Positions 8,222 through 15,884 of a stretch of 64,000 bases of DNA are shown here, one piece after another. This stretch comes from Shewanella sp. GD04112 (GTDB lineage: Bacteria > Pseudomonadota > Gammaproteobacteria > Enterobacterales > Shewanellaceae): assembly GCF_029835735.1 (NCBI RefSeq), contig NZ_JAOEAL010000001.1:1612001-1676000 (forward strand), given 5' to 3'. A program made the translations under genes and the position numbers. Position 1 is the first letter of the stretch. Each line of letters starts with the position of its first letter. The notes below the pieces were generated by a model, which was not told where the DNA came from, searched no databases, and worked only from the letters and a program-made list of their open reading frames with translations.

Positions 8222-9271
8222 TTGCCTGAGCGCATAGCATTGATTGCCTTAATCCAAGAGGCCTATACCAATGGTGCTCGCCTTTATAAGGCTTGTGCTG
8301 AAACGGGCCTCAGTAAGCGTACCTATCGACGTTGGTATCGAGAAGGTCAAGTGCAAGCTGATTTAAGGCCAACAGCAGCTCGACCAGAGCCAGCAAATAA
8401 ACTCGAAGAACATGAGCGACAACAGATATTAAGTGTGTGCAATCAAGCGGAGTACGCCAGCTTACCCCCGTCGCAAATTGTGCCAACATTATTAGATAAC
8501 GGGATTTATATCGCCTCGGAATCCAGCTTCTACAGAGTGTTAAATGCTCATGGTCAACTTAACCATCGTGGCCGCACTCAGGCTGCGGTCAATCGAAGCA
8601 AACCGTTGAGTTATCGGGCAGATGGGCCGAATCAAGTGTGGTCATGGGACATCACTTATTTAGCCTCAATCGTCAAAGGCCAGTTCTACTATTTGTACCT
8701 GTTTGAAGATATTTACAGTAGAAAAATAGTGGGTTACGAAGTTCATGAGCAAGAAAGTGGGGAATATGCCGCTGCGCTAATCCAACGCTGTCTGTTACGC
8801 GAGCAATGCTTTAACACGCCATTAGTGCTGCATTCTGATAATGGGGCGCCGATGAAGTCACTGACCATGAAAGCCAAGCTGGAAGAGCTTGGTATTACGG
8901 CATCATTAAGTCGGCCGCGGGTGAGTAATGACAACCCCTTTTCAGAGTCGTTATTTAAAACGTTGAAATACCGCCCACAGTGGCCGGCATCAGGTTTTAG
9001 CTGCTTAGCAACAGCAAGAGAATGGGTGGAAAAGTTTGTAACCTGGTACAACGATGAGCATAAACACAGCCAGCTAAATTTTGTCTCACCAGGGCAACGT
9101 CATGCACTGCAAGATGGCGCTATTTTAGCGAAGCGCAAGAAAGTGCTTGAGGCGGCGAAGGAAAGAAAACCGATGCGTTGGTCTACAGAGATCAGAAATT
9201 GTGAAGCGGTTGGCGCTGTAACACTCAACCCAGATAAGGCACCAGAAGAAGGCGTAATAAATGCAGCTTAA
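8222..9271 (+). CDS. IS3-family transposase OrfB (copy B)
   Basis: This is the catalytic half of the transposase, 349 residues, with an HTH_21-like region near the N-terminus and an rve integrase core. DDE residues are visible in WDITYLAS, VLHSDNGAPMK and SNDNPFSESLFKT. The nominal start is a TTG just 5 bp after the orfA stop, but expression is more likely by -1 frameshifting from orfA. No interruption is seen, so this copy is probably able to transpose. Confidence 0.85.
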   Translation: MPERIALIALIQEAYTNGARLYKACAETGLSKRTYRRWYREGQVQADLRPTAARPEPANKLEEHERQQILSVCNQAEYASLPPSQIVPTLLDNGIYIASESSFYRVLNAHGQLNHRGRTQAAVNRSKPLSYRADGPNQVWSWDITYLASIVKGQFYYLYLFEDIYSRKIVGYEVHEQESGEYAAALIQRCLLREQCFNTPLVLHSDNGAPMKSLTMKAKLEELGITASLSRPRVSNDNPFSESLFKTLKYRPQWPASGFSCLATAREWVEKFVTWYNDEHKHSQLNFVSPGQRHALQDGAILAKRKKVLEAAKERKPMRWSTEIRNCEAVGAVTLNPDKAPEEGVINAA

Positions 9272-9307
9272 TATTTAAACAAAGAGTGACAACTATCTTG
9301 AAAAACA

Positions 9308-9724
9308 CCGCAGCGTTGACCCTTTCGGCGCTAAACTCCGGCCGCGATGATGCAGCTGACCAAAGGCTTTTAATACCCGATAAAATGTTGATTCAGAACC
9401 ATAATATTCATCTTCATCCAGCAGCGTTGGGACGATTTGCGATGGCGGTAAGCTGGCAAACTTTGGCCAATTACACACCTCGATGATTTTCGCCTGTTCT
9501 TTTTCCGTCAGCTTATTCGATGGCTGCGGCCGAATCGCATCCGGCCTTTTGTCTGCGGTGATCTGGCCATCCCGATACCAGCGCCGATAAGTGCGCAGTG
9601 TAATGCCAGCTTCTTCGCAAGTCAGATGAAGCCTGGCGCCAGCCTGGTTCGCTTCCTGTATCAAGTTTACACATTCAGTGCGCTCTGAGACCAAGGTTAA
9701 TCGTCCTCGTTGTCGTTCTCCCAA
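9308..9724 (-). pseudogene. IS3 copy A orfB, N-terminal part
   Basis: This encodes the N-terminal domain of OrfB (GITLRTYRRWYRDGQ, then ASLPPSQIVPTLLDEDEY and LHHRGRSLAPK), closely parallel to copy B. It is cut where copy B inserted. The reading continues on the other side of copy B at 7645 with LPTTYTATGPGQVLCWD. Together with the nonsense codon further on, this makes copy A inactive in cis. Confidence 0.85.
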
Positions 9725-10197
9725 AGCGCATTTAACTTTTTTCTAAGCACCAACAAGGCTGCGGTTTCAGCCAAAGCTTTTTCTTTGCGCCTCAACTCGC
9801 TCTTTAACTGTTTAATTTCCTTATGGTCGGCTTGGCGCTGCCGTTTAGCTTCCAATTCCTGCTCGCGGGAGCTCATAAACCCTCGCAGTGCATTGGCTTT
9901 CCAGGCCTTTACCTGATCAACATACAGACCTTTAGCTCGACAATACTCACTCAATTCGGCTTCATTTAAACTGGCAGTTTCAAGCACTGTGGCAAACTTA
10001 GCTTCTGCTGACCAATGTTCTGAGGTTGGTTTACTTCCGGGCACAGGACGACCTTGTTGTTTGGCTTTATCCCGCCAATTATACAAAGTTTGTACGCCAA
10101 TCCCTTCTTGTCTGGAAACTTCTGCTACGGTCATGTTCGAAGGAGGCAGTAACTTGTTCAAAATCTGCTGCTTACGTTCTTCACTATAACTCGGCAC
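9697..10197 (-). CDS. IS3-family transposase OrfA (copy A)
   Basis: This uninterrupted 166-residue OrfA has an N-terminal HTH (NMTVAEVSRQEGIGVQTLYN), a second HTH-like segment and a charged coiled-coil tail. It shares the same layout and much sequence with copy B OrfA, but many residues differ, so the two elements are related family members rather than recent duplicates. It retains an AAAAAAG slippery stretch before its stop. Its partner orfB is broken, so any expressed OrfA could only bind or inhibit at element ends. Confidence 0.8.
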   Translation of the reverse strand: MPSYSEERKQQILNKLLPPSNMTVAEVSRQEGIGVQTLYNWRDKAKQQGRPVPGSKPTSEHWSAEAKFATVLETASLNEAELSEYCRAKGLYVDQVKAWKANALRGFMSSREQELEAKRQRQADHKEIKQLKSELRRKEKALAETAALLVLRKKLNALWENDNEDD

Positions 10198-10250
10198 AAT
10201 TAAGCCTTAACGCCCCAACTGGTTAAATTTTAAGTAGTGACAACTATCCT

Positions 10251-10716
10251 GCCAGAGCGGGCTGAGCGTAAAACACAACCATTTATATAGTGTAATTTGT
10301 ATATGTAAGAGCTAATCTTATTATTAACAACGATAGCTTTTATGCAGGTTAAGTATGTGTGTTGAATATGATAAGTTGGTAGAGGAAAAAAAGAGACGGC
10401 AGTTGGTTTATGCAGAGCTTGTATTGAGTGGAGAAAAATCGTCATGTTCACGGCCAAAATCTAGCTCAGAAAGCCCTAGAAAAAACAAAAATTTACTAAA
10501 AATCCCTAACTTTAAATTTTACTCAATGGAAATGAACTAACTAGATTGCCGAATGCCCTCTGCGTGTTGAATATCTTCCTATCTACTTGGGCTAGTTAAA
10601 CGTCTTTGAATCGAATAATAATCATAATGAAAAACTCCGTTGGCTATGCAGACACAGTTAACGTGGACATAGCCATACAGATTAAAGATGTAAAATCTAC
10701 TTATTTCATGTGGTTA
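10251..10716. other. A+T-rich gap without a convincing gene
   Basis: Between the IS3 element and the first minus-strand gene of the island I see no well-supported coding region. A 61-codon frame at 10355-10540 on the plus strand lacks a good ribosome-binding site and has a low-complexity basic sequence. The stretch is visibly richer in A+T than the core genome further right. Confidence 0.4.
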
Positions 10717-11274
10717 TCATGTTTTAGTTGGTTCAAAGTAATCAGTTTCATTCAAAGAAACGGACCATACTCCTACGACACAGGATGTATCAGATTTATA
10801 CCAATTTTGTTTTGTACTAAAGGATTTTTTCAATAATGGTATTACCCTATACCCAGTCAACGACTCAATATAACGTTGTCTCCCATCATCAGGTAATTTT
10901 GAATCGAAAACATCAATTAATGCGCAAAATATCTTTAATGTATTTGGTTTTGTAATTTTACAGAGTTTAATTATGTCCTTTTCGTATGAAGTTGTTGTAT
11001 CCCTGAGTTTGAACTCTATTACTAAGGTGTCTCCATTCTCCAGTTTGAATACAAGATCTGTAGGGCCACCATTACCAAGATTTTCCTCTCTAATCCAAGT
11101 AACATTTAAACCATCAAAGATTGTATGAGCTTCTTTTAAAATTGCTTTGCCGCATTGATAAGCAAATGCCAACTCTGGCATATGAAATATCCCTTGATTA
11201 GCAATAAGTGAAAGTTCTTTATCTTCCGATATTGCCGTTTCATAAATGATTTCTGCTATTCTATCTGTTTGCAT
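10717..11274 (-). CDS. unknown protein with PD-(D/E)XK nuclease-like motif
   Basis: In this 185-residue soluble protein the sequence GGPTDLVFKL at residues 69-78 followed by TLVIEFKLRD at 83-92 gives D73 and E87-x-K89, the arrangement of the PD-(D/E)XK nuclease fold found in restriction enzymes and Holliday resolvases. An N-terminal helical segment precedes it (AFAYQCGKAILKEAH). No other family is recognised. It is the third gene in a minus-strand series behind a WYL regulator and a UDG-like protein, with a 183-bp gap upstream. A nuclease role is inferred from one motif only. Confidence 0.5.
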   Translation of the reverse strand: MQTDRIAEIIYETAISEDKELSLIANQGIFHMPELAFAYQCGKAILKEAHTIFDGLNVTWIREENLGNGGPTDLVFKLENGDTLVIEFKLRDTTTSYEKDIIKLCKITKPNTLKIFCALIDVFDSKLPDDGRQRYIESLTGYRVIPLLKKSFSTKQNWYKSDTSCVVGVWSVSLNETDYFEPTKT

Positions 11275-11457
11275 TATTTCACCTTACCCTTTAACACTAC
11301 AGCACTGTAACGCAGTGATTGTAGTTTTAGCATGATAATAAAGTAATTACTCACTATATAGTCTTTTTGTAATGTATTTCCTGGGCTATGATTGGAGACC
11401 ATTTCTTCCAGCTGAAGTATGAGCTTGGATGCCGAATAAACAGTAGTTTAATTTCCT

Positions 11458-12057
11458 TTATTCCTTTATTCCTTTTTTTATCATGATTCTTCTTGGGTAA
11501 GATCTTCCCACCTTCTCTGGTAATTTTACAATTTCAAGGGTAAAGTTGTTTCGTTCAGAAAAATCAATTAAAGACTTGATTTTTTCTTTTTCTAATCCGT
11601 ACACAATAACTTCATTTACATCAAGTAAATCAATTAACTTATTGAATTCGCACCATCCAGAGTAATAATCAGTATATGATGGTCTATGCTTTTTACTTTT
11701 TAAAACTCGAGTTACAAGATTGTGATAAGATACAGAATTCCAAAATGATTTTTTTTCTTCATCTGTTGGCTTTCTTTTATCATAAATTGCTCTCTCAATA
11801 TTCCTTACAAATTTTGAGTTACGCTTGAAATCTAAAGCGTGATTTTTATGAAGAATTCTAAGATTAAGTGGGCTATTTATTTTTTCTATATGTCCAGGCT
11901 CTTTCGGATTCCAATCGTATACACTTTCACCAAGAATAAGTATCTTCATCTCCTGTTCGCGGTAAGCATTGCCTACCCATGGAAGTCTGTTAATTGTTCC
12001 TAATTTTTCAATTTCAGTATCATAGGAAGTGTCCCAAAAGCAATTATGTTGATTCAA
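11458..12057 (-). CDS. unknown protein resembling the uracil-DNA glycosylase fold
   Basis: In this 199-residue soluble protein the segment LPWVGNAYREQEMKILILGE then SVYDWNP (residues 25-51), and later FWNSVSYHNLVTRVL, resemble uncharacterised proteins with a uracil-DNA-glycosylase-like fold that carry an LGES(H/V)Y motif. The catalytic residues of true UDG are not evident, so repair activity should not be assumed. It lies between the WYL regulator and the PD-(D/E)XK-like gene, all on the minus strand and A+T-rich. The assignment is a memory-based resemblance. Confidence 0.4.
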   Translation of the reverse strand: MNQHNCFWDTSYDTEIEKLGTINRLPWVGNAYREQEMKILILGESVYDWNPKEPGHIEKINSPLNLRILHKNHALDFKRNSKFVRNIERAIYDKRKPTDEEKKSFWNSVSYHNLVTRVLKSKKHRPSYTDYYSGWCEFNKLIDLLDVNEVIVYGLEKEKIKSLIDFSERNNFTLEIVKLPEKVGRSYPRRIMIKKGIKE

Positions 12058-12239
12058 AATTTTTTCCTTATATAGAGCAAATGATGCATGATGTTATTAT
12101 CGTTCTACATAAATGCCTTTTTAAGAACGGATTTAATAAGTGTAAATATAAAATCAATCAAAGATAAAAGTCTGATTTTTATTTTTAAAGTTATTCAATG
12201 AAATGTATGTGGTTAATTTAACTATTTTATCCATAATGC

Positions 12240-13274
12240 TTACTCGTAGTTTTCAATAGTGGCTCGTAATCGTTTGACTACAAATTGTTTTAGTGAAGTA
12301 GGAGATAAACACACGACATCTTGACCAAATTTAAGGATCCAACCGATGAGATCGTATGTTGGGTAACAAGTAAAAGTCACCTTCCACCATGTTTCATCTA
12401 TCTGTTCAAGCTGTTGGTCTATGGAAAGCTTATTGTGTTTAACAACATCCAGAGCGTAATGTTTAACTTTTAGCTCTACTGTGGTTAATGTGTCTTTTAA
12501 GAGCCAGCCTGTTGGATTTTTGGCGTAATACTCATCAAGACTGAAAGATTTGGGTTTGGTAATGCCCAAATACTCCTTTTGAACTGATATTATTTTGTGG
12601 AAAAGGAATAGCTGAGGCACCTCTGGCGACTCTTCCTTAGTGGCTACAAGGTAATGGCTTTGCTCTCTAATAATTAAACCTAATGGATTGAGAGTGTAAT
12701 ATTTTATATCATTCACCTCACTCGACTGATAGCCAATAGAGATGACCTTCTCATTAAGTACACTCTCATAGATGATTTTTCGGTATTGCTCGTCAATGTG
12801 ACGCTCATCGTAGATGATGGGATAATTGTCCGAGACAACCCGAACTTTTTTCATCCAGTTCGCATAGAGGTGTTTTGAAGATAACGCTACATTGGCCTGA
12901 TTTAACCATGCTTCAAGTTTGTCACTCTGATGTAGCGGTAATACTCTCCGTAGTAGCTGCTCAGACAGCACCAGCATGAATGCTTCTGACGTGGGAAGAA
13001 TATCGAGCACATTTCGCTTTTTTAAATCTCTGAACCAGCGTCGATATCCTAGGTCATCGTCCTCATATCCTAGGTTTGCCCATTCAGAAAGCATTTTAAG
13101 GTCTCGTTGAATTGTCCTCGTTGACAGTTCAAATCCTTCATCTTCCAGTAAAGTATGAATTTCGGACAAGGTCATACCACGAGCAGGGAAAGTGGGAAGG
13201 TTATCCAACATAAACAAATTTCTAAAAATTGCACGTTTGCGACGGTGCTCGTTTGCGGGATCATTTTCTTGCAT
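12240..13274 (-). CDS. WYL-domain transcriptional regulator
   Basis: This 344-residue protein has an N-terminal winged helix-turn-helix (about residues 30-75, with MTLSEIHTLLEDEGFELSTR then TIQRDLKML) and a WYL domain around residues 165-250 containing NPLGLIIREQSHYLVATKE, followed by a C-terminal WCX-like region. WYL regulators bind nucleotides or nucleic acid through that domain and often control defence islands (for example BrxR/CapW types). It is divergent from a small gene at 13412, and the 137-bp gap between them holds a long inverted repeat that is a good candidate operator. Confidence 0.8.
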   Translation of the reverse strand: MQENDPANEHRRKRAIFRNLFMLDNLPTFPARGMTLSEIHTLLEDEGFELSTRTIQRDLKMLSEWANLGYEDDDLGYRRWFRDLKKRNVLDILPTSEAFMLVLSEQLLRRVLPLHQSDKLEAWLNQANVALSSKHLYANWMKKVRVVSDNYPIIYDERHIDEQYRKIIYESVLNEKVISIGYQSSEVNDIKYYTLNPLGLIIREQSHYLVATKEESPEVPQLFLFHKIISVQKEYLGITKPKSFSLDEYYAKNPTGWLLKDTLTTVELKVKHYALDVVKHNKLSIDQQLEQIDETWWKVTFTCYPTYDLIGWILKFGQDVVCLSPTSLKQFVVKRLRATIENYE

Positions 13275-13316
13275 GTAACACCATAACCTAGAAGGGAATT
13301 TCGCTATTATTCATGA

Positions 13317-13387
13317 CTAACGGCTATGATATATTGACCAGAGTCATATAATGTCATTCATGGTTCTAGAATTGTTTTAGCCGTTAG
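13317..13387. promoter_or_regulatory. inverted repeat, candidate operator of the WYL regulator
   Basis: CTAACGGCT (13317-13325) and AGCCGTTAG (13379-13387) are perfect 9-bp inverted arms 53 bp apart, in the gap between the divergent WYL gene and the 123-residue gene. Between them lies an imperfect palindrome, ATATTGAC-CAGA-GTCATAT. Such spacing suits a dimeric or looped repressor controlling both directions. Binding is inferred. Confidence 0.45.
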
Positions 13388-13411
13388 ATGTCGTATCTCT
13401 AAGTAGTATCA

Positions 13412-13783
13412 ATGAACCCCCAATCGGAGCCAGATATGAAATCGGTAACGTGTGTTATCAAAGAGATACTGGATATCTGTCCAACACTTGCCAGTATGAA
13501 TGGATATATTTTTATTGGTACGTGTAGCCAAGAGCCTCCTTATTCAAATGCAAGTTACCAAAAGTGGCGTTTGGTTGATGGTGATGAGAATGTGCCATTT
13601 GAATCAAAAATCGCATTGGATAGGGTCTTTGCATCCATGCTGGATGATTACGGTATTTCCAAGGGGATGCCACATGGATTTTTCAAAATCGAAAAATCCA
13701 TCATTTCTTTCCAATGGTCATCAAGTGATATCGTGGAAACAATGTTGGCTAAAGTAGGTGGGGAGCGAGTTGGTCGCCATTAA
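13412..13783 (+). CDS. unknown small protein
   Basis: This is a 123-residue soluble protein without recognised motifs. It has aromatic-rich segments (GYIFIGTCSQEPPYS, GFFKIEKSIISFQWS) and no signal or membrane segment. It is the only plus-strand gene of the island, divergent from the WYL regulator across a candidate operator, and its last 4 bp overlap the end of the convergent SIR2 gene. An internal ATG at 13436 would shorten it by eight residues. No function is proposed. Confidence 0.5.
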   Translation: MNPQSEPDMKSVTCVIKEILDICPTLASMNGYIFIGTCSQEPPYSNASYQKWRLVDGDENVPFESKIALDRVFASMLDDYGISKGMPHGFFKIEKSIISFQWSSSDIVETMLAKVGGERVGRH

Positions 13784-14460
13784 TGTTGATTAAGCCAGCG
13801 TTTTACTATCAGCGGTACAGCAATAATTGCATCTAAGGGGATGAACTCAAAACCATAAGGTCGTTTGTTGACATGTTTAGAGACTAGAATTTTTTCTGCT
13901 CTTCCGCGTGCATATTTTGGAAGATTACATACAGGCTTTACGGTAAGGGAAGTGCCAACAATCAAAACCTTAGATGCTGTTTTAAATAGTTTTTTTACTT
14001 CATAAAGATTAGGAACCTGCTCCCCAAATAAAACGACGTGAGGCCTTTCATTATTCTCGAGCGAATAAAGCCTATCGCCGATGCTAAATGAAACATCACT
14101 CTCTAAATGCCGAGCCTCAAATAGACTTCCGTGAACGTGATAAACCTGAGTTGAGCCTGCTCGTTCGTGAAGATTATCTACATTACTGGTTACAACACTA
14201 ACCCGGTATTTTTTTTCAAGTTCGGCAATGGCAATGTGTGCTGGATTAGGGTGTGCTGACAACACTTCCTGTTTGCGGAAATTATAGAAATCGATAACTT
14301 TTTCTGGGTACGCTTTTAAGGCCTGAGCAGAAGAAACCTCTTCAACCCGATACTTCAACCACAGTCCATTATCATCAGTAAATGTCGCTAGCTGATCCGC
14401 TGATATTCCTGCTCCAGTAAAAACGACAATATGGTTTGGATCAATCTCGGGTTTACTCAA
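13780..14460 (-). CDS. SIR2-family NAD-dependent enzyme without zinc site
   Basis: The 226-residue protein has the sirtuin Rossmann-type NAD-binding motifs: FTGAGISA (residues 14-21), VTSNVDNLHERAG (about 91-103), the catalytic histidine in HVHGS, VVLFGE, and VGTSLTV. The four zinc cysteines of canonical deacylase sirtuins are missing; the only cysteine is in KPVCNLP. SIR2 domains without the zinc module occur in NAD-hydrolysing defence proteins and in ADP-ribose/NAD processing clusters. It is the last gene of the cREC-unknown-phosphoesterase-SIR2 series, 103 bp after the phosphoesterase. The substrate is unknown. Confidence 0.85.
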   Translation of the reverse strand: MSKPEIDPNHIVVFTGAGISADQLATFTDDNGLWLKYRVEEVSSAQALKAYPEKVIDFYNFRKQEVLSAHPNPAHIAIAELEKKYRVSVVTSNVDNLHERAGSTQVYHVHGSLFEARHLESDVSFSIGDRLYSLENNERPHVVLFGEQVPNLYEVKKLFKTASKVLIVGTSLTVKPVCNLPKYARGRAEKILVSKHVNKRPYGFEFIPLDAIIAVPLIVKRWLNQH

Positions 14461-14563
14461 AATAACTTCTCCTAAGATGTCATGATTTTTAATCGCAATG
14501 TGGAGTTATATATTGTTTTTTAATGGAACAGTTTTGTACGTACTTCTGAACATTGAGGCGCGC

Positions 14564-15163
14564 TTAAATACGGATCCAATGATGATTAGGGACTTCACTC
14601 TTACTGTTGGCTCCAGGATTTGAAATGCTGCACCCGCGAAATTTGGAGGCGCATTTCTCTGGTTGATGAACGTGACCTGTCAGTAACCATACAAGAGACA
14701 AGGTGCCTGATGTAATTGCCGTTGTTAGGTCCCTTGAGTCAAAATCTCTCCCCGATTGCTTCGCGACACTAAGCCCTGAAGGCGGCTCGTGGTGAAGCAG
14801 TACATTGCATCGAGAAAATGGTGTGAAGTCAGATGTACCATATGACGCGCTGCCGAATATCACCCCATTGATTGAGGCTATAGCCTGATCTGCGTAGATC
14901 CCCTCAATTTCCCTTAACCAGGTTGAATTGAGTTCATCACCTAATTGGTCATGATTGCCCGAGCATACAAAAATAGGACGATTGAACTGTTTTAACCAGC
15001 ATGAGATAACGGCCACTTGCTCATCGATTGGTGTAGGGCAGTTGTATCGACTATCAATGAAGTCACCTGTTAGACAAACAACGTCAGCTTCGGATGCATT
15101 GTCGGTAACCCATAGCATTTGAACTTGGTTGAAATGCAGATCGGAAACATGGAGCAGTTTCAT
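14564..15163 (-). CDS. calcineurin-like metallophosphoesterase
   Basis: This 199-residue protein has the complete metallophosphoesterase metal-ligand set: DLHF (residues 8-11), GDFID, GNHDQ, LLHHEP and GHVHQP. These enzymes use two metal ions to cleave phosphomonoesters, phosphodiesters or cyclic phosphates. The gene begins 8 bp after the stop of the 137-residue unknown gene, so they are almost certainly co-transcribed. Beside cREC and SIR2 genes, a nucleotide or RNA-end substrate (cyclic phosphate, ADP-ribose derivative) is the reasonable guess. Confidence 0.85.
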   Translation of the reverse strand: MKLLHVSDLHFNQVQMLWVTDNASEADVVCLTGDFIDSRYNCPTPIDEQVAVISCWLKQFNRPIFVCSGNHDQLGDELNSTWLREIEGIYADQAIASINGVIFGSASYGTSDFTPFSRCNVLLHHEPPSGLSVAKQSGRDFDSRDLTTAITSGTLSLVWLLTGHVHQPEKCASKFRGCSISNPGANSKSEVPNHHWIRI

Positions 15164-15171
15164 TGTCAGTC

Positions 15172-15585
15172 CTATTGAATAAAAGGCATATCGGTTGGTG
15201 TGAGTAGTGGATCATACAAACATATCGAGCCGTCAATGTGGCTATAGACTTCAGCCGTTACTAACACCGAATAACCTAACTTAATCATTTCGTTAGCCTT
15301 CTGTTGATAATGCATCCAAGCGTCGCGATCTCTCTGAAACGTCAAATAGATTTCAACATCAAAATTCTCAAAACAATTATATGCCTCTGCGATGATCCGC
15401 AATTCAAAATCTGCTGCGATCATGGGGATGCCAGCATGACTCGAGACAGTTCGACCAACGTGAGCTGGCAGGATTTGCTTGAGCCGACAAATTAGCTTCA
15501 GACTATGAAAGGCTGAAAGTTGGCCAAGCAGATGAAATGGATCGCCGGACAATAAAAGTAAAGGTGCAACCGTAGGTACAGTCAT
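15172..15585 (-). CDS. unknown protein coupled to the cREC gene
   Basis: This 137-residue protein matches no family I recognise. It has a hydrophobic start (TVAPLLLLSGDPFHLLGQL), a central AADFELRIIAEAYNCFENFD segment, and a charged region YLTFQRDRDAWMHYQQ, followed by GYSVLVTAEVYSHIDGSICL. There is no clear signal peptide or membrane helix. Its ATG overlaps the stop of the upstream cREC gene in an ATGA (15582-15585), so translation is coupled, and the phosphoesterase follows after 8 bp. It may be an effector, an enzyme or a partner subunit of the operon. Confidence 0.65.
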   Translation of the reverse strand: MTVPTVAPLLLLSGDPFHLLGQLSAFHSLKLICRLKQILPAHVGRTVSSHAGIPMIAADFELRIIAEAYNCFENFDVEIYLTFQRDRDAWMHYQQKANEMIKLGYSVLVTAEVYSHIDGSICLYDPLLTPTDMPFIQ

Positions 15586-15884
15586 TGTGATTTCATTTCA
15601 GCTAAGCGGTTGATCTGTTCTACTGCAGCAAGCATTCTTATTCTTGCTGCAGGATTACTCGTATGTACATTAATTTTCGGAGGCTTAAAGCCTGTATCAA
15701 CAATAGCTTGCTCAATCCAAAGCAGCACATCGTAGCCAGTACCTCTAGCATCATCCCCTAAATCATGGTCTAGGCTAATATCGGTTACCATGCCTTTGGC
15801 TAAATAGGAGATAACCTCATCTGGCCATCGAACTTGTAGCCAGCCAGTAGGAGCGACTCGTTCATCATCCAAAAATATTTTCAT
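15582..15884 (-). CDS. cREC-type (cyclic-phosphate processing receiver-like) domain protein
   Basis: This 100-residue single-domain protein has FLDDER at 4-9, a PTGW turn, ISLDHDLG at 36-43, TGYDV at 49-53 and NVHTSNP at 72-78. This is the pattern of the receiver-like family described from comparative genomics as a cyclic-phosphate processing receiver (cREC), which is associated with RNA repair and NAD/ADP-ribose metabolism clusters. It is not a normal two-component receiver, as the kinase-target pattern and output domain are missing. It is the first gene of the four-gene series ending with SIR2. Confidence 0.75.
   Translation of the reverse strand: MKIFLDDERVAPTGWLQVRWPDEVISYLAKGMVTDISLDHDLGDDARGTGYDVLLWIEQAIVDTGFKPPKINVHTSNPAARIRMLAAVEQINRLAEMKSQ

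Larger units (their letters stand above)
7646..9307 (+). mobile_element. IS3-family element (copy B), apparently intact
   Basis: Related ends TCAGGATTGTTGTCAC (from 7650) and GTGACAACTATCTTGA (to 9301) frame an orfA/orfB pair; if the ends are the usual TG...CA, the limits are about 7646 and 9307. It is inserted in orfB of copy A, in reverse orientation. A heptamer AAAAAAG at 8171-8177, in the A_AAA_AAG phase, gives the classic -1 frameshift site that would fuse OrfA and OrfB. Confidence 0.85.
6930..10250 (-). mobile_element. older IS3-family element (copy A), interrupted by copy B
   Basis: Terminal repeats are CAAGCTAGTTGTCAC near 6935-6950 and GTGACAACTATCCTG near 10235-10249. Within it orfA is at 9697-10197 and orfB is split into 9308-9724 and 6962-7645. 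A second IS3-family element (7646-9307) lies in the opposite direction inside orfB. With the inner element removed, the outer copy would be about 1.66 kb. Confidence 0.85.

Noticed and set aside
10355..10540. 61-codon plus-strand frame in the A+T-rich gap
   Set aside because: Weak ribosome site, low-complexity Lys/Ser-rich content, no recognisable features.
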